From assembly GCA_002408085.1 (NCBI GenBank), contig DHQL01000009.1:62001-126000 (forward strand): a DNA stretch of 64,000 bases. Direction: 5' to 3'. Shown here piece by piece: positions 34,662 through 41,711 of this stretch. The notes beneath the pieces are model-generated. The model was given only the letters and a program-made list of their open reading frames with translations, was not told the origin of the DNA and searched no databases. This stretch comes from Spirochaeta sp. UBA5339 (GTDB lineage: Bacteria; Spirochaetota; Spirochaetia; DSM-2461). The translations under genes were made by a program, and so were the position numbers. The number at the start of each line of letters is the position of its first letter. The first letter of the stretch is position 1.

Positions 34662-34922
34662 ATGAGTGTAAGACGTTACGATCTTGATACATGCATCGGG
34701 TGCCGGTACTGCTTTATTGTCTGTCCCATGGATGTTTTCAGATTTGATGAAGAAACAAATAAATCTGTTATTGCCTACCCTGACAACTGTCAGAGCTGCG
34801 GTCAGTGCTACCTGCACTGTTCAGGCAAGTCACTGCACATTGTAAACGATCAGTTTACCTATGCAATGACCTCTCATAGAGCACCTGTAACTGCCTATGA
34901 GCACAAGAAACGATTAATCTGA
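34662..34922 (+). CDS. Dicluster 4Fe-4S ferredoxin subunit
   Basis: 86 residues with two cluster motifs, CIGCRYCFIVCP and CQSCGQCYLHC, in an AprB-like arrangement followed by a 30-residue tail. It has no export signal of its own. It is 12 bp behind the Tat flavoprotein gene, so either it is carried out with the flavoprotein as a folded complex (hitchhiking) or it stays inside. It probably feeds electrons to, or takes them from, the flavin. Ends at a strong terminator. Confidence 0.88.
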   Translation: MSVRRYDLDTCIGCRYCFIVCPMDVFRFDEETNKSVIAYPDNCQSCGQCYLHCSGKSLHIVNDQFTYAMTSHRAPVTAYEHKKRLI

Positions 34923-34949
34923 TAGAAGCTTCTAGAAGTTTATAGATTT

Positions 34950-34985
34950 GAGGCTGTCTCCGCTGCGGGGGCAGCCTCTTTTTTT
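34950..34985 (+). terminator. Terminator of the flavoprotein operon
   Basis: GAGGCTG pairs with CAGCCTC and the stem extends by wobble pairs to about 11 bp; followed by TTTTTTT. Confidence 0.85.
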
Positions 34986-35093
34986 ATCTTTCGATCCGTT
35001 ATGGGCAATGAGAAATCTCTATAGATTTGTCGTAGAATTATATTCATTCAATGCAGCGGGCCTTTCCTCTCTTGAGTTTTTAAGGCTCTCATG

Positions 35094-35112
35094 ATATGAA
35101 CAATGTTCATAT
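35094..35112. promoter_or_regulatory. Palindrome upstream of the 35182 gene
   Basis: ATATGAAC-AAT-GTTCATAT, a perfect 8-3-8 inverted repeat 70 bp before the start codon; an operator candidate whose regulator is not identified. A separate hairpin AGAACCGG/CCGGTTCT lies at 35131-35154 in the probable 5' leader. Confidence 0.5.
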
Positions 35113-35181
35113 AAGAAAAGCTCCGCCTTCAGAACCGGTCCATTTTCCGGTTCTTCGGGGAGATCTATAAGGATTTTTTAC

Positions 35182-37335
35182 ATGAAAAAGGCACTGTTAT
35201 TCTTTGCAGCGGCGCTGCTTTTTGCCTCCTGTACCACAGGCGAAGGTACTCCGGCGGACCCGCCGGCTGACACTCGTTCAGAAACTCCGGCAGACAGATC
35301 GGCTGACCATGAGGGTCCTGTCTATTCCATAACCGAAGAGTTGTTTCAGAACCCCTACATCGATATTGATGAGTGGAGAGACGCTCCCGTAAGACACCGC
35401 TATATTCACGGAGGATTTGAAGGCACTGCGGCCCGGTTCTCCTTCTATCTGCCCGAGAAAGGGGAGTGGAAGGGACGCTTCTTCCAGTATATAACTCCCG
35501 TTCCCGACAGCGAGAACCTCTCACAGGGGGCTTCGGGTGCTGAGGACCGGATCTCCTTTGCCATTGAGAGCGGAGCCTATTTTGTTGAAACCAACGGCGG
35601 CGGTGTGATCGATCTCCATGACCTGGGTCTGGGGCTGGATCAGTCCTACGGCGCCTACAGAGCCAACGCTGCGGCGGCGGAGTTTTCCAGAATGGTGGCC
35701 TCCGATATGTACGGAGGGGGAAGAATCTACGGATACGCCTACGGCGGAAGCGGAGGGGCCTACAGAACTGTCGGCGGCTTCGAGAATACCACCGTATGGG
35801 ACGGCGCTGTTCCCTATGTAATAGGCTCTCCCATGTCCATTCCCAATGTCTTCTCTGTGAGAATGCACCTGATGCGCGTCCTTAAGGACAGGCTTCCCGA
35901 TATCGCCGATGCCCTGGACGCCGGGGGCAGCGGTGATGTCTATGGGGGACTGACCGAAGAGGAGGCCGATGCCCTGACCGAGGCGGCTGCCATGGGATTC
36001 CCCCTACAGTCCCTCTATAACTATGAGACCATGGGAGTTCATGCCATGGAGGCCCTCTATCCCGGCATTCTGGCGGCAGATCCCTCATACTTTACAGACT
36101 TCTGGACCCTTCCCGGATACCTGGGTGCCGATGATCCCGAATCCTTTGAGGCCGACAGAATCCGGCAGACCAGCCGGGTTGCCAGACTTCTCTATACGGA
36201 AGAGGCCGTCAGCCTGGGGCTGATCGGAGGAGACTCGGACAGCGAGCGGGGCACCGCCGACCTTGCCTGGAAGAAGCTCAGTGATATGGGCTCCGGTTTC
36301 CCCGTGGGTTTTGTTCTGGAGGATGAGCTGAAGGAGGTACAGTTCCTCGGGGGTGACCTGCATATCCGCTCCGGAGAAGCCGAAGGGAAGATGCTGCAGC
36401 TCAAGGCTGCTCACGGCACGATTGTCCTTCTCGGCCCCGCCCGTCCCGATGTTCTGGCGGCGGTTCAGCCGGGAGACGAGGTCATGGTGGACAACTCCGG
36501 TTTCCTGGCCCTCCAGACCTACCACAGGCACCAGGTGCCCGGTCCCGCCTATAAGGTGTGGGACCAGTTCCGCAATGGCGACGGCACACCCGCCTATCCT
36601 CAGCGCCCCATGGTCCTGGGACCGATCTTTACCATGTCCGCCACGGGAGATCTTCCCTCGGGTATCTTTGAGGGCAAAATGATCCTTCTCTCCTCCCTCT
36701 GGGACCAGGAGGCCTTCCCCTGGCAGGCCGACTTCTACCGCTCTCAGGTAGAGGCCCATCTGGAAGATAAGACCGATGACAGCTTCCGTCTCTGGTTCAC
36801 CGACCGCGCCGTACACCGGGATATGCCGGTTCAGGAGAGTCCGACCCATGTTGTCAGCTACCTCGGCGCCGTACAGCAGGCCCTGCGGGACCTCAGCCTC
36901 TGGGTAGAGCAGGGTGTGGAGCCTCCTGTAAGCACAGCTTACAGAGTGGAGGATGGACAGGTTGTTGTGCCTCTCTCTGCAGAAGAGCGCAAGGGGATAC
37001 AGCCGGTTGTCGAACTGACCGCATCGGGTGATAAAAGAGTGGAAGTGGAGGCCGGTGATACGGTTGTTTTCAGGGCTTCTGCTGAGCTTCCCTCAGGTAC
37101 AGGTTCAGTTGTAGAGGGAGCCTGGGACTTTGACGGGAGCGGCAGATTCGATACTGCAGCGGAGCTTGTCACTGACGGTTCCGGTCAGAGGGTAAGCGCG
37201 GAAGGTGAATACCGTTTTGATAAGCCTGGAACCCATTTTGTAACATTCCGGGCGGCAGCCCAGAGAGAAGGTGACGTGGACACTCCCTTCGCCAGAATCT
37301 ACAACCTCGACAGGGTCAGGGTTGTGGTCTACTAG
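35182..37335 (+). CDS. Large alpha/beta-hydrolase lipoprotein with C-terminal PKD-like domain
   Basis: Exported lipoprotein (LFASC lipobox) of 717 aa. The nucleophile elbow is YGGSGGAY near residue 192. Distant similarity in layout to tannase/feruloyl-esterase-type hydrolases, but I cannot place it in a defined family. A large lid region follows and the last 110 residues form a PKD/Ig-like domain (VVELTASGDKRVEVEAGDTV, then WDFDGSGRFD), usual for carbohydrate or surface binding. AAGGA lies eight bases before the ATG. Monocistronic, flanked by terminators. An ester-cleaving role on extracellular plant material is inferred from its neighbours. Confidence 0.7.
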   Translation: MKKALLFFAAALLFASCTTGEGTPADPPADTRSETPADRSADHEGPVYSITEELFQNPYIDIDEWRDAPVRHRYIHGGFEGTAARFSFYLPEKGEWKGRFFQYITPVPDSENLSQGASGAEDRISFAIESGAYFVETNGGGVIDLHDLGLGLDQSYGAYRANAAAAEFSRMVASDMYGGGRIYGYAYGGSGGAYRTVGGFENTTVWDGAVPYVIGSPMSIPNVFSVRMHLMRVLKDRLPDIADALDAGGSGDVYGGLTEEEADALTEAAAMGFPLQSLYNYETMGVHAMEALYPGILAADPSYFTDFWTLPGYLGADDPESFEADRIRQTSRVARLLYTEEAVSLGLIGGDSDSERGTADLAWKKLSDMGSGFPVGFVLEDELKEVQFLGGDLHIRSGEAEGKMLQLKAAHGTIVLLGPARPDVLAAVQPGDEVMVDNSGFLALQTYHRHQVPGPAYKVWDQFRNGDGTPAYPQRPMVLGPIFTMSATGDLPSGIFEGKMILLSSLWDQEAFPWQADFYRSQVEAHLEDKTDDSFRLWFTDRAVHRDMPVQESPTHVVSYLGAVQQALRDLSLWVEQGVEPPVSTAYRVEDGQVVVPLSAEERKGIQPVVELTASGDKRVEVEAGDTVVFRASAELPSGTGSVVEGAWDFDGSGRFDTAAELVTDGSGQRVSAEGEYRFDKPGTHFVTFRAAAQREGDVDTPFARIYNLDRVRVVVY

Positions 37336-37376
37336 ACTCTTATATTGATGCCGCTTCCTGCGGCTGACCGACATTG

Positions 37377-37412
37377 GGGCTGGTGCGTGTTTTCTGCATC
37401 AGCCCTTTTTTT
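37377..37412 (+). terminator. Terminator of the 35182 gene
   Basis: GGGCTGGTGC pairs with GCATCAGCCC (one wobble), nine-base loop, followed by TTTTTTT. Confidence 0.85.
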
Positions 37413-37588
37413 CAGCATTTAATTCTATTTATTTTTCCCCTTCCATTTCACCGGCTATTGATGAAAAACCGGGAGTTCTATCTTAGGGGAAAAAACAGTA
37501 AAAATAATTGAAATTTATTCAAAATACCCTCATGTCACAATCGGTGAATTCTGATTTAATAAAGCAGTTTTTTATTCAGGAGGCCCTA

Positions 37589-37837
37589 ATGGCAAGAGGC
37601 AGAGATATCTTCTTATCGGAGGATGAAAAGGACTATCTGGTAGATAAGATCAAGTCCTATTTTGAGGAAGAGAGAGACGAGGATATCGGTAATATAGAAG
37701 CACTCCTTCTAATTGATTATTTAATGAAAGAGTTCGGTCCGATAATCTCCTCAAAAGCAATCAAGAGGTTCAAGGAACGGATTGAAATAAGTCTGGAAGA
37801 CGCTGAAGTGGACGTAGCGTCCAATCTGAATTTTTAA
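37589..37837 (+). CDS. DUF2164-family small protein
   Basis: 82 residues. The core LSEDEKDYLVDKIKSYFEEERDEDIGNIEALLLIDYLMKEFGP (quoted in parts: KIKSYFEEERDEDIG, LLLIDYLMKEFGP) matches the small helical DUF2164 family of unknown function. The ATG at 37589 is chosen because AGGAGG lies five bases upstream; the frame is open further upstream but that part lacks coding character. It ends 18 bp before a bidirectional terminator shared with tatA. Confidence 0.75.
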   Translation: MARGRDIFLSEDEKDYLVDKIKSYFEEERDEDIGNIEALLLIDYLMKEFGPIISSKAIKRFKERIEISLEDAEVDVASNLNF

Positions 37838-37854
37838 AGATCGGGAGTCAGGCT

Positions 37855-37907
37855 GTGAAAATGAAGCTCCTCTCTTCAATAAGAAGACAAGGAGCTTCAT
37901 ATTTCAC
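37855..37907. terminator. Bidirectional terminator between DUF2164 gene and tatA
   Basis: GTGAAA+ATGAAGCTCCT pairs with AGGAGCTTCAT+TTTCAC, a 17-bp stem with one bulged A. The convergent arrangement suggests it stops both genes, though U-runs are short. Confidence 0.65.
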
Positions 37908-37935
37908 AGGGCAGGGTTTTTTCGGGCATCTGAAA

Positions 37936-38109
37936 TTAAGACTCTTCCTTTTCAGAAGTGGTCTTTTCTTCTTCAGCTCCCTCTTTCAGTCCCTTTTCAA
38001 GTTCCTTCTTGGCCTGACCGATAGATCTGGCAAACTTGGGCAGAGCCGATGCTCCGAAAAGCACCATGCCTGTTGCCGCAATAACAACAATTTCTGTGGT
38101 TCCTATCAT
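37936..38109 (-). CDS. tatA: Sec-independent translocase subunit TatA
   Basis: 57-residue Tat pore subunit: a very short N-terminus, a membrane helix (TEIVVIAATGMVLFGASAL), the conserved FG pair, an amphipathic helix (PKFARSIGQAKKELEKGLKE) and an acidic tail. The ATG at 38109 has AGGAGG nine bases upstream. Last gene of a tatC-tatB-tatA operon read leftward. It ends at the bidirectional terminator. At least one Tat substrate, the 32661 flavoprotein, is encoded close by. Confidence 0.88.
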   Translation of the reverse strand: MIGTTEIVVIAATGMVLFGASALPKFARSIGQAKKELEKGLKEGAEEEKTTSEKEES

Positions 38110-38159
38110 CTGTGGAATCCTCCTGGTATTTATATAAAACAGCTCTGTGGCTTATTTGG

Positions 38160-38537
38160 TTAAAGTGTCAGATGCTTCCTTGCGGAATCCATTTCGCTTT
38201 CCGTTTTTTCTTTATCGGACTGGTCACCGGATTGGTCACCGGACTGGTCACCGGATTGGTCACCGGATTCCTCCGGTTCTTTTCCCGCGGTTTCTTCACT
38301 CTCTTTACCCGCAGCTTCTTCAGTCTCTTTTTTTGATTTGTCTTTAGACTCTTTTATATCCAGAGACCCCAGATCCTTTACTGAATCAATCTCTTTGTAA
38401 AAGGTATCTCTGTAGCTCTTGATGGTTCCGAGAAATTTCCCGATGGACCTGGCCACTTTCGGGACATCCCCCGGCTTAACTATCAGGAGTGCGACAATAA
38501 CTATAATAAAAAGTTCAGCGGTTCCAATGTTAAACAT
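38160..38537 (-). CDS. tatB: Sec-independent translocase subunit TatB
   Basis: 125 residues: MFNIGTAEL start typical of TatB, a membrane helix (FIIVIVALLIVKPGDVPKV, with Gly/Pro at the hinge), an amphipathic helix and a long charged tail. The tail contains a four-unit repeat SGDQ encoded by a 12-bp tandem repeat (38217-38264). ATG at 38537 with AAAGGGGG upstream; it overlaps the tatC stop by eight bases. TatA-like function cannot be excluded from sequence, but gene order and the N-terminus favour TatB. Confidence 0.85.
   Translation of the reverse strand: MFNIGTAELFIIVIVALLIVKPGDVPKVARSIGKFLGTIKSYRDTFYKEIDSVKDLGSLDIKESKDKSKKETEEAAGKESEETAGKEPEESGDQSGDQSGDQSGDQSDKEKTESEMDSARKHLTL
38217..38264. 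repeat. 12-bp tandem repeat, four units, inside tatB
   Basis: GGACTGGTCACC and GGATTGGTCACC alternate for four units. In frame it codes for Gly-Asp-Gln-Ser repeats, so gain or loss of units keeps the frame. Confidence 0.9.
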
Positions 38538-39279
38538 CGAATTCCCCCTTTCCGAATTTGAAAATGTACGCAACAAGAAGGGCGATAAAGTAGAGCAGTA
38601 TCAGAGGCAGCGCAATGGCTGTCTGGGAGATAAAGTCCGGCGGTGTAAACAGTGCCGATACGATAAAAGTACCCAGAATAACAAAACGGCTTGCCTTGAG
38701 CAGCTTCTTTCTGCTTACAAGGTCCATAATCAGCAGAACCTCAAGGATAATGGGGGTCTGAAAGAGAAGGATTCCCCCCATAAGAAAACGCAGCACATAG
38801 AAGATATTCTTGTCAAAATTGAGGAGCATCCCCACACCCTCGGGGATAAATCCCGATCCCGTGAGAAAGCTGATGGACAGGGGAACGATGTAGATATATC
38901 CGTACATAAAGCCGAAGAATGAGAGAGCCACCGCAAAGACAAGGCAGATGGCAATGGTTATCCGTTCCTTCCGTGTCAGGGCGGGGAAGATAAAGGCCAG
39001 AATATTGAAAATATGGACCGGAGAGGAGAGTACCAGACCCGCAATCATGGAGAGCTTGATCTTCATCAGAAATCCCTCATAGACATAGCTGATAAAGAGC
39101 ATCTGTCCCAGTACCTCTTCCAGGGCCTCAAAGGGTCTGAAGAAGAAGGCGAAGATCGAGTCATAGAGGTAGAGGCATGCCGCAGTGGCTGCTGCAAAGA
39201 AGAAGAGGGAGACAAAAATCCGCTGTCTCAGCTCTTTAATATGGTCAAACAGGGACATCGCGCCGCTGCTGTCGTTCAT
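38530..39279 (-). CDS. tatC: Sec-independent translocase subunit TatC
   Basis: 249-residue Tat signal receptor with six predicted helices. N-terminus SLFDHIKELRQRIF carries the conserved H-x-x-E-L-R-x-R motif; loop LSSPVHIFNILAFIFPALTRKER matches the P-x-x-x-x-x-x-F-x-x-P-A-L region; near the end LFTPPDFISQ matches the T-P-x-D motif. AGGAG is seven bases before the ATG. The probable -10 of the operon is TATAAT on the minus strand (39384-39379) with a weak -35. Confidence 0.95.
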   Translation of the reverse strand: MNDSSGAMSLFDHIKELRQRIFVSLFFFAAATAACLYLYDSIFAFFFRPFEALEEVLGQMLFISYVYEGFLMKIKLSMIAGLVLSSPVHIFNILAFIFPALTRKERITIAICLVFAVALSFFGFMYGYIYIVPLSISFLTGSGFIPEGVGMLLNFDKNIFYVLRFLMGGILLFQTPIILEVLLIMDLVSRKKLLKASRFVILGTFIVSALFTPPDFISQTAIALPLILLYFIALLVAYIFKFGKGEFDV

Positions 39280-39378
39280 GGCTTCACTCCTGGAGAGTTG
39301 TGATATCTGAGAAAGAACCGGAACATATATTCTGTCTATTCTCAGAGCAGTTCAATTTGAATTGATTCGCATGCAGAT

Positions 39379-39384
39379 ATTATA
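39379..39384 (-). promoter_or_regulatory. Candidate -10 of the tatCBA operon
   Basis: Minus-strand TATAAT, about 100 bp upstream of tatC; the -35 region is weak (GCTGGA). About 50 bp further upstream AATAGCACG (39433-39441) matches one half of the flavoprotein operators. Confidence 0.4.
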
Positions 39385-39490
39385 GGATTCCCGGTGCTTG
39401 ATCCAGCATGGAATTATGAGAAACAGGAAAAAAATAGCACGGGACATTAATTGGAGTGCAAATCTTTTCACTCTACAGAATGCAGGGGGC

Positions 39491-40546
39491 TCAGGTTGAC
39501 TCCCTCTCAATCAGTACCGGCCGGGGAGGTGTCATAAACTCCTCGTCCAGTTCATCCCCTGAGATAAGATTATTCATCAGGGCCACAGCCCTGTAACCCA
39601 GGCTTTTCTGGTCCATCTGTATGGTTGTCAGTTTCGGGCAGGAAATGGGGGAGAACTCTGAATTATCGGTGCCCAGGACTGCGATATCCTCAGGAATCCT
39701 CAATCCCTTCTCCCGCAGGGCCGTCAGCAGTGGAAGGGCATAGTCGTCATTAAAGGCATAGATGGCTTCCGGTCGATCCTTCCCTTCGGGAATGCGGCTG
39801 ATAAATTCTCTGGCTGAGTCCAGATCCGCCCTGTATACGCCCTCCTTCCAGTTCTGAACACTTATTTCCAGGGAGCTGCCTGAGGGCCAGTTTTCTGTAA
39901 AAGATGTATAACGCAGTTGAAATGACCGCTGCTGTACAGGGTCGGAAGGTTTTAAGAAAAGAACCTTCCTGTAGCCCCTGGACGAAAGGTGTAAAGCAGC
40001 CATTGCTGCCAGTTCTTTGACTGGAAGATAGAGGGTTGGAAACTCTTTGTGCTCTTCAATATCCAGAATCAGAAGTTTCCGGACCCCCCGGTTTATCATA
40101 TAATCCAGATCCTTATCCTTAAGGTCCATAAGACTGCAGAATACGCCGTAGGGTTTCCGCCTGAGCATTGTATCCATGGCCTCATAGAGGCGTTCGCTGT
40201 GCTCATAGGAGTTGAAGGAGTACTGAATGGGTGTAAAGTCCTGAATCAGACCGCTTTCGTGAATGGTTCCGATCAGCCGGTTGATCCGGGATGGGTAGGG
40301 GGCGGGAAAAAAGATGCTGAACTCCTTGCTGTATCCCCTTCTGAGGGTCTGGGCCGAGGAGTGGGGCTGGTAGCCGAGCTCCCTGGCCGCCTCTAGTATC
40401 TTCTGTTTATTGACTTCACTCACATGTTCCAGATGCTTTTTGTTCAGGACATAGGACACCTGGGTTCTGGACACTCCCGCCAGGCGGGCCACATCCGAGG
40501 CTGTCGGGTTCGGTCTGCTCTTTTTGTCTGTTGATTTCTCTGCCAC
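39491..40546 (-). CDS. LacI-family regulator of the phenolic importer operon
   Basis: LacI/GalR repressor: helix-turn-helix ASDVARLAGVSRTQVSYVLN near residue 14, hinge, and a binding-protein-type sensor domain ending VLIEREST. The GTG at 40546 is preferred: GGAGG lies four bases upstream, and the longer frame would start upstream of the likely transcription start. It is divergent from the 40675 importer operon; the 128 bp between them hold face-to-face promoters and TGACACG repeats. Its HTH differs from the three other LacI proteins here, which resemble one another (RSTV[AT]GVxN). Confidence 0.88.
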   Translation of the reverse strand: MAEKSTDKKSRPNPTASDVARLAGVSRTQVSYVLNKKHLEHVSEVNKQKILEAARELGYQPHSSAQTLRRGYSKEFSIFFPAPYPSRINRLIGTIHESGLIQDFTPIQYSFNSYEHSERLYEAMDTMLRRKPYGVFCSLMDLKDKDLDYMINRGVRKLLILDIEEHKEFPTLYLPVKELAAMAALHLSSRGYRKVLFLKPSDPVQQRSFQLRYTSFTENWPSGSSLEISVQNWKEGVYRADLDSAREFISRIPEGKDRPEAIYAFNDDYALPLLTALREKGLRIPEDIAVLGTDNSEFSPISCPKLTTIQMDQKSLGYRAVALMNNLISGDELDEEFMTPPRPVLIEREST

Positions 40547-40567
40547 AAAGCCTCCGGTAATTTTTCC

Positions 40568-40605
40568 TTGACAGAATTGTGTACCCGGTTGCATACTGTT
40601 GTCAA
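40568..40605. promoter_or_regulatory. Overlapping face-to-face promoters
   Basis: Rightward: TTGACA (40568-40573), 18 bp, CATACT (40592-40597). Leftward: TTGACA on the minus strand (40605-40600) with a weak -10 near 40582-40577. The two occupy the same DNA, so the repressor gene and the importer operon compete for polymerase. Confidence 0.65.
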
Positions 40606-40610
40606 GTTGA

Positions 40611-40642
40611 ATGTGACACGTGACACGTAAATTGTGTCACAT
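40611..40642. promoter_or_regulatory. Operator region of the phenolic importer operon
   Basis: ATGTGACAC (40611-40619) and GTGTCACAT (40634-40642) are perfect 9-bp inverted arms, with an extra GTGACACG copy directly following the left arm. Located just downstream of the rightward promoter, suited to repression. TGACACG is shared with the operators at 60959-61002. Confidence 0.65.
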
Positions 40643-40674
40643 CGAGTTCCAACTATCATTTAAAGGAGTTTTTC

Positions 40675-41661
40675 ATGAGAAAAAAAGCAGTGACAGTCTT
40701 ACTAATGCTGGTAATGGCCGGCTCAATGGTTTTTGCAAGCGGCGGTCAGGACGGCGGAGGGTCGGCAATTGATATCGGCTACAGTGTTCCCGATACAACC
40801 AACCCCTTTCTCGGATGGCTGACCGGTGCGGTAAAGGAGAAAGGAGCCGCAGACGGTCTCAGGGTACAGATTGCCGATGCTGGAAACAGCGCAGTTAAAC
40901 AGATCGAGCAGATTGAGAACTTCATTGCCATGAGAGTAAAGGTTCTGGCCATTATGCCCATTGACCCCAACAATATGCAGGGAGTTATTGAGAAGGCACA
41001 GGCTCAGGGAATCAAGGTCCTTGTGGCCGGTACCGACACAGGTGTCTATGATGTAATGATGAATATGAACCAGTACAACTGCGGTGAACAGATTGCGGAA
41101 ATGGGTATCGACTGGCTCCTGAACACAGTTTCTGCTGACGGAACAACCGGCGGTTTTGCCAAAAAACCCAAGGTTATCGTCATCAAGCACACCTCCACAC
41201 TGGATATGGTGAACCGCTCCAATGGAATCATCGACAAGATCTCCGACTGGGGATACGCCGACGTTGTTGTGGCCACCAAGGAAGCACAGACCGCAGAAGA
41301 CGGATTTGCAGTAATGGAGACCATGTGGCAGCAGAACAGCGACGCCTCTCTGGTCCTCTGCTATAACGCCAGCGCCGCCCTGGGTGTGAATGAGTTCCTT
41401 ATGGGACAGCCCGGCCTGGACAAGTCAAAGATGGCCGTGTTTGCCGGTGACTGGTCAGACCCCATTCAGGAAGTAATGGACGAGTCAGCCTCTGACAATG
41501 CCGTTTTCCGGGGAACAATGCAGATTGTCGGTCCCAAGCTTGAAGGAAAGCAGGTTGATCTTGACCTGGCAACCTACACCCTTCTGAAAGATCTCTATGA
41601 TGGAAATCTCACATACGGAAGTGTTATCGAAGACACAATCATGAAGGCCTTTGCCAACTAA
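40675..41661 (+). CDS. Periplasmic binding protein, RbsB type
   Basis: Type I periplasmic binding protein of a CUT2 importer, 328 aa. Signal peptide (RKKAVTVLLMLVMAGSMVFA) followed by the spirochaete-style SGGQD mature start; then IGYSVPDTTNPFLGWLTGAV and IMPIDPNNMQGVIEKA. AAGGAG lies upstream of the ATG. First gene of an operon running to 48209 that also codes for an esterase and gallate-type decarboxylase. CUT2 importers normally carry sugars, so the ligand may be a sugar moiety of a phenolic ester or glycoside. Confidence 0.88.
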   Translation: MRKKAVTVLLMLVMAGSMVFASGGQDGGGSAIDIGYSVPDTTNPFLGWLTGAVKEKGAADGLRVQIADAGNSAVKQIEQIENFIAMRVKVLAIMPIDPNNMQGVIEKAQAQGIKVLVAGTDTGVYDVMMNMNQYNCGEQIAEMGIDWLLNTVSADGTTGGFAKKPKVIVIKHTSTLDMVNRSNGIIDKISDWGYADVVVATKEAQTAEDGFAVMETMWQQNSDASLVLCYNASAALGVNEFLMGQPGLDKSKMAVFAGDWSDPIQEVMDESASDNAVFRGTMQIVGPKLEGKQVDLDLATYTLLKDLYDGNLTYGSVIEDTIMKAFAN

Positions 41662-41669
41662 TCATTAAA

Positions 41670-41699
41670 ATGAAGAGGGGGAGTTCTCCTCCTCTTCAT
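41670..41699 (+). other. Hairpin between binding-protein and ATPase genes
   Basis: ATGAAGAGG pairs with CCTCTTCAT (9 bp, extended to about 13 with one mismatch). No U-run. Same position relative to the binding-protein gene as the hairpins at 2258, 22934 and 59201. Confidence 0.65.
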
Positions 41700-41711
41700 C
41701 AGGGAATTATT

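Noticed and set aside
36085..36849. 254-codon open frame on the minus strand
   Set aside because: Antisense to the 35182 hydrolase gene; no signal, domain or ribosome site.
38217..38264. Short direct repeats resembling a small CRISPR array
   Set aside because: Units are 12 bp, contiguous without spacers, and are translated within tatB.
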